Shown piece after piece: positions 1 through 8,781 of a stretch of 64,000 bases of DNA; position 1 is the stretch's first letter; each line of letters opens with the position of its first letter. A program made the translations under genes and the position numbers. Source of the stretch: Apus apus (taxonomy: Eukaryota > Chordata > Aves > Apodiformes > Apodidae); NCBI RefSeq assembly GCF_020740795.1, contig NC_067312.1, forward strand, positions 53,153,905 to 53,217,904, given 5' to 3'. The notes beneath the pieces were generated by a model that was given only the letters and a program-made list of their open reading frames with translations, did not search any database and had not been told where the DNA came from.

Positions 1-317
1 CCCATCCCCTGTCCCCCTGTGCCACTGGGGGGAAGGAGGGAGATAAACCGGGAACAAAGGGATTTGGGCCTGGGAAGAAGGGAGGGGTGGGGTAACACAT
101 GCAAGTCCTGCTCTGTGTGTTGTCTGTGTCCTCTGTGTGTTTGATTAGTGTGAAATTAAATTACTATTTTTTCCGCAAGTTGAGTCTGTGAAGAACCCTC
201 CTTGTCCCTTATCTTCACCCACTTTTCCTCCTCATCCCAAAGTGTGTGTGTGGGGAGAGTTGAGTGAGTGGCCATGGGGCTGTTCCTTTGTTGTCACGTT
301 GGGCCCAGACCACAACA
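1..317 (+). mobile_element. 3' part of an avian ERV LTR (fragment)
   Basis: The stretch reads like the R/U5 part of a bird endogenous retrovirus LTR. It has a C/G-rich start, a long GT-rich segment, an ATTAAA at about 154-159, then 'agttgagtctgtgaag', a C/T-rich run, and a possible CA terminus at 316-317. The 5' part lies left of the window. No retroviral coding sequence is attached; CR1 sequence begins about 30 bases downstream, so this is an isolated or truncated LTR. Assignment to the ERVL group is from remembered similarity to bird LTRs and is tentative. Confidence 0.5.
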
Positions 318-344
318 ATGCCAGACAAAAGTTTATATTTGGAG

Positions 345-570
345 AGGAGTTGTTGAACACTGTGTTGTTCTGGGCCCCACAGTTTCAGAAGTGAAGGTCC
401 TTGAATATGTCCAAAGGAGGGTAACAGAGCTGGTGAAAGGGCTGGAGGGTACGTCCTCCGAGGAGCAGCTGAGGATTTTGGGTTTGTCTAGTTTGCAGAA
501 AATGAGGCTGAGGGGTGACCTCATTGCCCTGTGGCTTATTGAGGAGGGGAAGTGGAAAGGGAGCTGCTGA
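345..570 (+). mobile_element. CR1 LINE fragment (end of ORF2), sense
   Basis: Translation gives a degraded CR1 ORF2 C-terminus, with VLEYVQRRVTELVKGLEG followed by a block like 'LRxLGLxSLxKxRLRGDLIAL'. This is the diagnostic tail of the avian CR1 polyprotein, downstream of the reverse transcriptase. The reading frame ends at a TGA at about 568 and the fragment stops before the CR1 3' UTR. The same block occurs again in the next fragment, so these are two insertions or a tandem truncation, not one element. Confidence 0.8.
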
Positions 571-597
571 TCTCTACTCCCAGAGAGAGTGCTGTGA

Positions 598-1036
598 AAG
601 GCAGCAAAGATGACTGAGGGACTGGAGCATCTCCGTTATGAGGAAAGGCTGAGAGAGCTGGGACTGATTAGCCTGGAGAAGAGAAGGCTGAGGAGAGACC
701 TTATTAATGCTTGCAAGAATCTGAAGGGTGGGTGCGAGGAGGATGAAGTCAGACTCTTTTCAGTAGTTTCCAGCGACAGGACGAGGGGCAATGGGCACAA
801 GCTGGAACACAGGAAGATCCATTTAAATATGAGGAAAAACTTCTTACTGGTGAGGGTGACAGAGCAGTGGAACAGGCTGCCCAGGGAGGTTGTGGAATCT
901 CCTTCTCTGGAGATCTTCAAAACCCACGTGGATGTAGTCCTGAATAATGTGCTCTAGGTGATCCTGCTTTACTGGGGGGTTGGACTAGATGATCTCTAGA
1001 GGCCCCTCCCAACTCTGACAATGCCATGATTCTGTA
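598..1036 (+). mobile_element. CR1 LINE 3' end (ORF2 tail plus 3' UTR), sense
   Basis: An open stretch from 610 to 957 encodes 115 residues of the CR1 ORF2 C-terminus. Key blocks are [56 protein letters not shown] and a terminal NNVL before a TAG stop. The short CR1 3' UTR follows, with 'ttggactagatgatctctag' and an imperfect 'atgattctgta' terminus at about 1025-1036. The fragment is 5' truncated, as is usual for CR1, and lacks the endonuclease and reverse transcriptase. Confidence 0.9.
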
Positions 1037-1345
1037 TCCAGTGACAGGATGCATGGGAATGGTTCACAGCAGAGCCAGAGGAGACTTGACATCAGGAAAC
1101 ACTTCTTAATGAACAGGGTGGTCAAACACTGGACGTGGCTTCCTAGAGAGGTGATCGATGCCCCAAGTGTGTCAGTATTTAAGAGGCATTTGGTCAGTCC
1201 CCTTAATAAAACGCTTTAGCTTTTGGTCATCTCTGATGAGGTCATGCATTTGGACTAGATTATTGTTGTGGTCTCTTCCAGCTGAACTACTTAATCTTGT
1301 CCTGTTCTATTCTGTTCCATTCTACTGTGTTCTGCTCTGTTCTAT
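1037..1345 (+). mobile_element. CR1-like LINE 3' end with TTCTRTTCTG-type tail, sense
   Basis: This follows directly on the preceding CR1 and matches the ORF2 tail again: a 'SDRMHGNG'-like block, a 'LDIRKHFLMNRVV' block and 'LPREV' in frame-disrupted form. It then has 'ttggactagat', 'ctcttccagctgaact' and a degenerate C/T-rich tail of ttctattctg-like units (about 1298-1345). The different tail shows a different CR1 subfamily from the 598-1036 element. No intact frame remains. Confidence 0.75.
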
Positions 1346-1698
1346 ACATTGCTGTTGCTCCATGTGAGACCCCAGGCCATGCAGTACCTCCAGCCTGGGA
1401 AAATCAAGTCCTTCTCCACAGACATACTGCTTTGATTAAAATGTGTGGCAAAAACCTCTTAGAGAAGGGGAAACCACAGCTTTTCACTATATGCTGATGC
1501 TCAGAGCTAGGACTGCAAAGGTGCACCAGCAACTCTGCATTTACAGGGGATGTCCTCTGCTCTCTACAGCAGGCTGACCGTGTAGCAAGGAGAGGGTAAA
1601 TGTCTCTTCTGGCAGCCAGAGCTCTCTGCTGCCCAGGGCTGTGCTCTCCAATGCTCACTTGGCAGTCGATGTTGAGCAGGGTGCAGGGATACTGAATC

Positions 1699-1855
1699 AA
1701 AGAATCACAGAATCATTTAGGTTGGAGAAGACCTTTAAGATCATTAAGTCCAACCATCAATGTAGCACCGTCAAGTCCACCACTAAATCATGTCCCTAAG
1801 TACCTTATCTGCAAGTGTTTTAAACAACTCCAAGGATGATGACTTAGGACCAGTT
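1699..1855 (-). mobile_element. CR1 LINE 3' fragment, antisense
   Basis: The + strand begins with 'agaatcacagaatcat' followed by 'ttaggttggagaagacc', 'agtccaaccat' and 'ccaccactaaatcatgtccc'. This is the reverse complement of the CR1 3' UTR and the end of ORF2. The CR1 3' terminus is therefore at the left (about 1699). The right boundary is diffuse; similarity fades near 1840-1855. Confidence 0.85.
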
Positions 1856-2062
1856 TTGTAAACGGATTTTGCTCAGCCTTTGGCACTGAAGAATTGTAAA
1901 TATCAATGTACTTTAAGTTGTGTTTGCTTTGAGCACAGCTTTGTACAGCAATAAACATGCAATGACACTGGCACAAGCTTAGAAACTGGCTGTGTTGAGA
2001 CTCTCTACAGCTATGCCTCAGAAGCAGCTGTCAGTGACAACTCTGCACACAGCCTTACCAAT

Positions 2063-3090
2063 TACAGAATCACAGAATGGTCACGGTTGAAAAGGAGCTC
2101 TGAGATCACCGAGTCCAACCATAAAAACAAAACAAAACAAACAAAAAAAACCCCACAACTACAACCCCTCCACACAACAAAACAACAAGCAAAACCAAAA
2201 CAACAACAACAAAACCCACAACAGAACAAACCACACACCAAAAAAACCCCATATCTCGTTTTTAATCTACCAATATCCCCAAGTCCTCCTCCACAGGGCT
2301 GCTGCCAATCCATTCACCCCCCAGTCTTTATTGACAGTGGGGATTGCCTGCTGGTGCAGGATCTTGCAATTGAGGGCATCTCTTCCCTCTAGCCTATTAA
2401 CTGCACCCCTCAGCTTGGTGTCAACTACACACTTGATACAGGTGCACTCATCTAGATCCCTCTGCATCATGTCTTGTTCCTCAAGAGACACAACAGCACC
2501 TCCAAGTTTGGTGTCATCAGTGAACTTGCTAATGGTGCACTCAACTCCTGCACGCAGATCACTTATAAATAAATTGAACAGCACTGGTCCTAGAACTGAG
2601 CCCTGAGGAGTACTCCTGGTGCCTGGTTGCCAACCAGATGTAGCCCCATTCACTACAGCCCTCTGAGCTCTGTTGTTCAGCCAGTTCTTCACCCAGTGCA
2701 CCATGTATCTGCTCATCTCACAGTTGGACAACTTGTCCAGAAGGATGCAGTGAAAAACAGTATCAAATGCCTAACTAAATTCCAAAAAACCTACATCCAC
2801 TGACTTCTCTTTATCCCCTGGGAAGGTGACATTATCATAGAAGGATATAAAATCAGTTAAACAGGACTTTGTGAACCCACATTGGCTGTGCCTGACAAAT
2901 GCATTGTCCTTTAAATGCCCTTCAACAGCACCCAGTATGATCTTACTAATAATTTTTCCAGGAACTGAGGTTAAACTAACAGGTCTGTATTTTCCTTGGC
3001 CTTCCCTCATGTTATTTTTGTAGATTGGAATAACACTGGCAAACTTGCAGTCATCAGGGCTCACTGGACTCCCAAGTCCTTCCGTAGATG
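2063..3090 (-). mobile_element. CR1 LINE (reverse-transcriptase part and 3' end), antisense, mosaic
   Basis: Reverse-strand translation from 2731 down to 2267 contains the CR1 reverse-transcriptase core, with GSVLGPVLFNLFISDLRAG and 'FTDDTKLGG'. The ORF at 3064-2771 gives an upstream RT block, 'DDCKFASVIPIYK' and 'KYRPVSLTSVPGKIISKIIL'. The left end (2063-2120) is the typical antisense CR1 3' end. Between them lies an A/C-only tract (2121-2258) foreign to CR1. The 'DTKLxGAV' block occurs twice about 100 bases apart (2405-2515), so the element is internally duplicated or a mosaic of two insertions. Multiple stops mean it is dead. Confidence 0.85.
2121..2258 (+). repeat. Degenerate A/C-only low-complexity tract
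   Basis: About 138 bases are made almost entirely of A and C, in units such as 'aaaacaaaac', 'caacaacaacaaaac' and 'accccac', with very few G or T. It interrupts the antisense CR1 just after 'gagtccaacc'. It is probably expanded or degenerate simple sequence, possibly from an A-rich insertion tail. Translations of it are meaningless (runs of Thr, Lys and Gln). Confidence 0.8.
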
Positions 3091-3574
3091 ATTGGAGAGG
3101 GGTCCTGCTCTGCCATCCACTAGCTCTTTCAGATTTTCAGGTCCCATTTGGCCCCATGGATTTCTGAACCTTCAACTGACACCACTGATCCCTTACAATT
3201 CCCATGTTTACAAGTTGAAAGTCGCTGTTCCTAGAGCTGTGTTCAGAGGAACAGGCATCCCAAGGTTTATCAGTATTATTATAACCAGTGTTCACACCGT
3301 GACACTGCAGATTCTGAGTGACGGATTGTAACCATGTGTCCCTCGCTGCTTATATATGAGAACAACTCTCACCCAGCCCGCTCTTGGCTGCATTCCAGCT
3401 AAGCAAGTATGCAAGGTTTGGAGTGTTGTATGCTGAGGCTGAGCCTGGGACGTTGCTTGGAAAGTTGCTCCTTGCAGCTCTCAGTGCCCAACCCCAGAGC
3501 CAGTGAAGGCTTCTCCCCGGCCCTGCCAGCTGCAGGCAGCCGGGGCACCAGGAGGCACGCTCGCAGCAGCAGAG

Positions 3575-3696
3575 GTGAGCTGGCAGGGGAAACCTCGCCC
3601 TGGGGAGCTGGGAGGGTTTCCTTCTGCAGGGACTTGGGCATTTCCTTGCCCCCTGCCCAGGCCAGCCCATCACCAGGGCCTCTCTTCCTTTTCTAG
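3575..3696 (+). other. Proposed 5'UTR intron of the Topors-like pseudogene
   Basis: The donor is 'cagcagag|gtgagctgg' and the acceptor 'ctcttccttttctag|ggtg', with a good pyrimidine tract, giving a 122-bp intron upstream of the ATG. Splicing is inferred from the motifs only. Confidence 0.45.
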
Positions 3697-3771
3697 GGTG
3701 ACACCGGCCTCTACAGAGCTGTTGGGAGGGAGCAGCTCAACATCCCCAGCCCACCACAGCCTGAGGAGAGC

Positions 3772-4134
3772 ATGGCCACAGAGCTGGACAGCCATTTTCC
3801 AGTATGTCTGGACAGCTGGGAGGACACCAGCTACGTGCTGCCGTGCCTGCACCAGTTTTGTTACAGCTGCATCCTGCACTGGGCCTGCAACAAGCCCCAG
3901 TGCCCCCTCTGCAAGAGGAGGGTGAGATCCATCGTGCGCTTCGTGTGGGCAGATGACAACTTTGAGGAGCATGTCATCCCACCACCTGCAGGACCATCCA
4001 TTGTCATCCACCTGGCAGGATTAGCTCCTGGACACCTAGCTGTCCAAAATCCACATTGCTCTGCAGCATCCGAACCCTCAGCTGCATGGCTAGTGCCCAG
4101 GGCTCCTGTGGGCAGCCTCCAACTCCACATCTGA
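3772..4134 (+). CDS. Residual open frame of the Topors-like pseudogene (120 aa, RING-like)
   Basis: This is the longest intact piece of the decayed gene: ATG at 3772 to the first TGA at 4132. It contains the whole RING-like module (residues 9-47) and the start of the downstream Pro-rich segment. If translated, it would lack the first of eight zinc ligands (Phe at position 9) and all of the C-terminal half. E3 activity through a normal C3HC4 RING is therefore unlikely. A leader of about 75 bases lies between the proposed splice acceptor (3696) and this ATG. It could persist as a transcribed pseudogene. Confidence 0.45.
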   Translation: MATELDSHFPVCLDSWEDTSYVLPCLHQFCYSCILHWACNKPQCPLCKRRVRSIVRFVWADDNFEEHVIPPPAGPSIVIHLAGLAPGHLAVQNPHCSAASEPSAAWLVPRAPVGSLQLHI

Positions 4135-4770
4135 ATGTTCCTCTTCCAAGACGACCCAGCTCTGCTTTGGTCTGTGCTGTCCTGGCTGCAACAGGAACTG
4201 TGACTGATCTTGAAGGATGTCCAGGAAGCAGCATCAGCAGCAACACAGAGGTGAGTCCTATCCAGCCTGCACCTGTTATGCCTTGATGAAGAAACCTTGT
4301 TCCAGCTTCTGCAGGATGCCCTGGGCAGGCACACAAAGAGCTTTGTGCACCAGCTGATCAACACCATCATGGACTGGTGCAGTGGGAAGCCGGCAGCTGT
4401 CCTCATCCCTTCTGCCTCCAAAGGACGTTCTCCTGCCCCCAGCCCTTTGTGGAGGTCCTAGCAGCTCCCCCTCTGCCTCCATTCTTGCCAACAGGGAACA
4501 AGAAGACCCACAGAAAGACCTAGAGGAGGCTGTGCCTGAGCCCTCTGCTCACAGTAGTGAATGCTTCCTTGGGTGGCCCTGGTGAATCCAAAGAGGAAGG
4601 CCAGCAGCTCCCAGGACTCTTCCAGGCCTCCTAGAAATTAATGACACCGGCAGGCTGCCTCGGGCCAGCTAAAGCAGGGCTGGGCCACAGCTAGGGCACA
4701 CACTAGCCCCTTGTGGTGCTAGCCCCCCCAGTCTAATTACCATAAAATAAAATAAACTGAAAGCATGAAA

Positions 4771-5749
4771 AATTACATAAAAATCTCAGTATTACTATCC
4801 ATCTTGGTAGCATTGGTGTCCCCACCTGTGCTGCTTTTCTTCCCTTTTCCTGTTGCTACACCTATTTCCTCGCATTTCTGCTGGGTTCTACAGGCTCAGT
4901 GTGGTGGCAGAGAGGGTGCAGTGAGGCAGCCTCTTGTCTGGGAGGGGTGGGATGTTAATGCTGACAGGTCCTTATCCAAGTACCAGGAATTATTTTGTTT
5001 CTCTCAAAAGCAATTACTGCCCAGGTCCAGGCCTGCATCTCTGCGGTTGGTCCTAGGGCAGACGTTTCCAGCTGGAGGTTTTCAGGGCCAGTCCATCCCC
5101 CACTATGCATCACCTTAGGCCTGGCCTCCTCCCCACCCGGCCTTCCACCTGCTCCCCTGTCATCCTGTGTTGCCCAGGGCAGCCCCTCTAAGACAGCACC
5201 CAAATCCCTCTGTGGATGCACAGCTTGGTGTTGCTCTCTGCACCAACCTATGGTTGGTACCCTGACAAAGCTGGAGCCCCAGGAAGTTCAACATGGGGAA
5301 GCACACAGAGAAGTGGGTGAGTGTGCAGAGCAGGCAAAAGAATTAAAAAAGGCCCAAATGATGCATGTCATGAAATATATTAAAGTCTTGATCTCGTCTT
5401 TGTCTTGCTGGTCAATAAAGTGGAGTGGGGAGGTAGAGAAACTGCCCAGGGGAGCCAAACTGTGCAAAATTCCATGGTGGGCAGTCAGCAGCAGTGGGCA
5501 GCTGGGGAAGATGACACACAGGGCATTTCCCTACCCCTGTGCAAGTCATTGCAGGAAGGGTGCATTAAGAAGGGGAGGAGTCTGGCTAGTTTCACATTCC
5601 CCGGTTTCTGCACTAGTGAATCTCCCCAGCCACCTCTGCTGGGAGAAAGGGCAGAGGGATCATGCCACGAGTGCTTGCTGCAGGTTGCACTGGCACCTGA
5701 GGGAGAGCAGAGAGGGACACACTCATTTTGCTGGGAAACAGCTCTAGAG
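4771..5749. other. Intergenic spacer between the RING pseudogene and CHRNA8
   Basis: No recognisable gene, RNA or repeat. A 250-codon open frame (4995-5747, TTG-initiated) lies here. Its translation shows no domain, signal peptide or repeat pattern, and opposite-strand frames over the same bases are also open. It is treated as chance. Confidence 0.5.
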
Positions 5750-6168
5750 GCACTCGAGTGCAAGCACTGGAAGCGCTGCAGACGTGCTGTCTGGAGTTAG
5801 GTACAATCTGTGGGGATGTGGAAAGCATCTCCCAGGCAGCACTCTCCCTCTCCTTGCCGTACACACACAGCTGTGCGCGGGGATCACTAGCGTTTGCGTC
5901 TGACCGAGAAAAGGCTCAGAGTGCCTGGGAGCGCGAGTCCCAAGCAAAGTAACTAGTCCCTTTGTGTTTGGATTTACTGAGCCAGCACTGAGCTGATTTG
6001 GCTCCCGGGGACTGGAGAAGCCACACGAGCAAATGTACTGCTCTGGTGGGAAGCTGGTTTGATGCCTTATTACTGTAATTGCCAAATCCATCAGTCATTA
6101 CAGGCTGTCTTCAAGACTTCATCCTCTTTCACCTACTGTGCAGGAAGGATAGCCAGCTTCTTCTGACA
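5750..6168 (+). promoter_or_regulatory. CHRNA8: Candidate CHRNA8 promoter and 5' UTR, CpG-enriched
   Basis: Roughly a dozen CpG dinucleotides fall between about 5750 and 6030, in a neighbourhood otherwise poor in CpG. Examples are tgcgcggg at 5874, gcgtttgcgtc at 5890 and gagcgcgag at 5929. An E-box CAGCTG lies at 5868-5873. No TATA box is evident, as is common for neuronal nicotinic subunit genes. The stretch directly precedes the proposed first coding exon, and an in-frame TAA at 6076 bounds the coding frame. The transcription start cannot be placed from sequence. Confidence 0.35.
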
Positions 6169-6247
6169 ATGCTCACAGAAAAGTGCTTGGGATTTGTTTA
6201 TTCTGGACTATGTCTTTGGGCATCCTTGTTCCTCTCTTTTTTTAAAG
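6169..6247 (+). CDS. CHRNA8: CHRNA8 exon 1: signal peptide
   Basis: The exon encodes 26 codons plus one base. A short charged start (MLTEK) is followed by a hydrophobic stretch (LGFVYSGLCLWASLFLSFF), as expected for the signal peptide that sends the subunit to the ER. The donor 'ttaaag|gtaagc' at 6248 is near consensus. The exon ends in phase 1, exactly what exon 2 needs, and the junction codon becomes GTC (Val), the residue before SQQGES. The ATG at 6169 is the first in this frame after the TAA at 6076, with A at -3. There is no other exon to compare with, so the assignment rests on phase, hydrophobicity and donor quality over a 17.2-kb intron. A different first exon further upstream or within intron 1 remains possible. 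Confidence 0.75.
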
Positions 6248-7762
6248 GTAAGCTCATCTGCGGTTAACAATTTGTTTTTGTTTTGGACTGTTTTGGTATT
6301 TATTTATTCATTCAATCATTTATATATTTATTTCTAAACATAAGGCAGATCCTACTCCAACTCTGTTTTCGGAAGAACTTGTATCTGCTAGCAGTTTAAA
6401 CTTTGTTAGTGTCCAGTGCTGGTTTCACTGAGTTTTGTTATCAGTTTAAATAAGTTTATGGATCTTACAGTGCTGGGCACTTTATTTTAGGAAAGGAAAA
6501 GATCAGTGTTTTTTTTTAATGAAAATGAGTGATTTTCACTTTCAGAAATAAACTGAAGTGTTCATGTTTCAAAAGGAGCATATTCTTGCTCTCCTCTAAA
6601 AATCTAAGCTATCTGTTGTTTTCTGTTAAGGAGAAATTGTAACTCCCAGCAGGACAGGATGGCTGTGAAAACCTTGTAGGTTTGAAAGTGAAATGACAAG
6701 AAGACAATTCTTAACTATTTACTTTCTATGCGTCACTTGGAAATACTTTTAACTGCAGAAATGCATAAATTTAGGTTTTCTGGTTTGTTTTTCTCCTGCT
6801 TTGAGTGTGTTTAATAAGAGTCCTTCCAAGCAGTGATGAGTGTAAGCTGGCTATATCTAATAAAAATAATTCTGTTGTCTAAGGTGTCAACAGTGACCAA
6901 GCTTTCTTCTGAAGTTTCAGCATGTTACCAGCAAAAGTAGAAATGTGTGATTCTGCCAAAACATGGAGGACTGCAAGGCTAAAAATAATGAATTTTTAAA
7001 TGAAAAGGGAGGTTGAAATCACCACAGTCCGGAGAGATGTTCGGGATTCTACACAAAATGTGCTTTTATTGCTCCCTAACAGCTTGTTATAGGAAACTTG
7101 CATGTCTGCAACAACTATAAATTCTAAAACTGAGTATTCCAGGTGTGAGGGACGGTATCATGTTATCCATGATATATCCATGATAGATAGGTGAGAAAGG
7201 ATTTTTCCTTTCCATAGGGAAAGGATTGTCTTCTGAAAGCAGAGAAAGTGGTCCACATACTTTGGTACATGAGACTTACGTATATGTGATGTACCAGAGT
7301 TTTAATGCCACACAGATAATTCCTCATTAGTTTATCTGAATCTGCAAAGCATCCATGCTTTTCATTATTACATCTCCACATCTCAGTTGCCTGAGGTAGT
7401 CACATTTCCATGCGACTCCAGGACCTGAAATAACAGGCAGGTGATGGCAGCTAGTTATGGTATGACTCACTTTGTGTTCACTCCCATTTTAAGCTGTTGT
7501 GTGTCATGTAAATACTGCCTTTTAAATACTGAATAGTCACTAATTCTTCAGGATGGTTGCTTAGTTTCTCTGAGTGGCACATGGAGATACAAACTGCTTT
7601 TATAAATTATTCAGAGGATTTTTTTGTTAGGTGCTTTTACCAGCAGTTTACAAGTATGCACTTTTACAGACAAGTGCTAAAGCAGAATGGAATGAACCTC
7701 TGATTAAAGTGGTCTGTGTTTGACCTCTGCTTTGTGGTTAGTTTGAGGTTTTTTCTATTTAA

Positions 7763-7824
7763 AGAAAAGAGAGGGAAAAGAAAAGGGGGGGAGGGAGGAA
7801 AAAAAAAAAAGAAAAGAAAAAAAT
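7763..7824 (+). repeat. Homopurine (G/A) low-complexity tract
   Basis: About 60 purines in a row, from 'aaagaaaagagaggg' to 'aaaagaaaagaaaaaaa', in intron 1. It accounts for the Lys-rich open frame over it. Confidence 0.8.
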
Positions 7825-8695
7825 CCCCAGGAATTGTACATTTGGGGAAAAAGAGAAAAAGTCAAGATGATCTTAGCATGTTATCGAGTCTTCTAACAGT
7901 AAACTCCAAAGGAGTTCCCCTAGGATTTCTCAGTGCACCCACATCCACATGGAAGTCACAGCCAGTCCATCATAATTTACACCACTGTCACTTAGTGTTG
8001 AGTTGTTTCAACAGAATTAATAACAAATTCTCAACTACTGAAGACTCCTGTAGGGCTGTTTGACAGGAAAGTTGTGAAAAGAACTAGGTAAGAAACCCCA
8101 ACAAAACAGAACATTAAGAACTTAGACACTTTCTCGGTCCTTTGTACAGCTTTTTGCTTCAACTTGACTCCACATGTCATCCATGTTAGGTCCTTGCAGC
8201 TCTCCTTCCTGAAGACCCTGCAACAAGTGATGATTTCCTGGGCCATGAGCCCTAGGGGAAATCAGGAAACTGATCCTCAGCCTCCCTAGATCCTGGATGA
8301 CATCTCTCAGAGCCAAATGTCCCTTCCAGGCCAGGTGCAATGCTTGAAGGAGCACCCAGAGTATAAAAGGACCCTGTGAATCCCAGAAGCTACACAACAG
8401 CCTCAGGTGGAGGTACTTCAAAATTCTGCTCCAGGGAGAGGTTAGAACAGAGGATCACACCCACTCCTGCTCTCTTTTCTGAGCATGTCATAGTCTGGGA
8501 GCCAGGCTGTAGATGACCCTGCTAGGGAGTTCTTCTCCTGAGAAACATGCCCCACTGACCACATGAGCATGTAGGCTCTCTGAGGAGCATTACCTTCAGC
8601 TCAGGGCACGAACACCTGCTGGGTCTGAACACTTAGGGAAATTATACATGTCCTTTGCTAGTCTCCAGTCAACCAATGTGTTCTAATTACTGTGA

Positions 8696-8781
8696 TTTTA
8701 TTTTATTTTATTTTATTTTATTTTATTTTATTTTATTTTATTTTATTTTATTTTATTTTATTTTTTTTATTTATTTTATTT
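8696..8781 (+). repeat. (TTTTA)n pentanucleotide microsatellite
   Basis: About 12 to 13 perfect TTTTA units run from 8696 to about 8760, followed by an imperfect T-rich extension ending 'tttattttatttct'. On the minus strand it is (TAAAA)n. Perfect units suggest it is length-polymorphic. Confidence 0.95.

Larger units (their letters stand above)
3410..4770 (+). pseudogene. Topors-like RING-finger E3 ligase pseudogene (5'UTR intron, RING exon, poly(A) signal)
   Basis: From the ATG at 3772 the frame encodes a RING domain like that of the Topors-like E3 ligases multiplied in birds. Zinc ligands seen are C12, C25, H27, C30, C33, C44 and C47, followed by the basic KRRVRS segment and 'EEHVIPPPAGPSIVIH'. 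The first ligand is F9 instead of Cys. TGA codons at 4132, 4201 and 4252 interrupt the frame, yet homologous-looking sequence continues in the same frame ('DDPALLWSVLSWLQQEL', then 'LGRHTKSFVHQLINTIMDW') to a TAG at 4459. The stops therefore look like point mutations. A likely 5'UTR intron is present (donor gtgagc at 3575, acceptor ttttctag ending at 3696), which argues for a DNA-level duplicate and not a retrocopy. AATAAA-type signals lie at about 4745-4755. The family assignment is from memory of the family; pseudogene status is seen directly. Confidence 0.8.

Noticed and set aside
2267..2731. 154-codon reverse-strand frame as a host gene
   Set aside because: It contains CR1 reverse-transcriptase motifs and belongs to the antisense CR1.
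3503..3925. 140-codon frame overlapping the RING region
   Set aside because: It is an out-of-frame shadow crossing the proposed 5'UTR intron; the RING signature is in another frame.
4282..4461. Separate second gene downstream of the RING pseudogene
   Set aside because: It is in the same frame as the RING ATG (offset a multiple of three) and fits the C-terminal part of the same decayed gene.
4995..5747. 250-codon open frame, the longest in the window
   Set aside because: It starts at TTG, shows no domain or signal peptide, has open frames on the other strand over the same bases and no splice or promoter context. It is probably chance in a GC-richer stretch.
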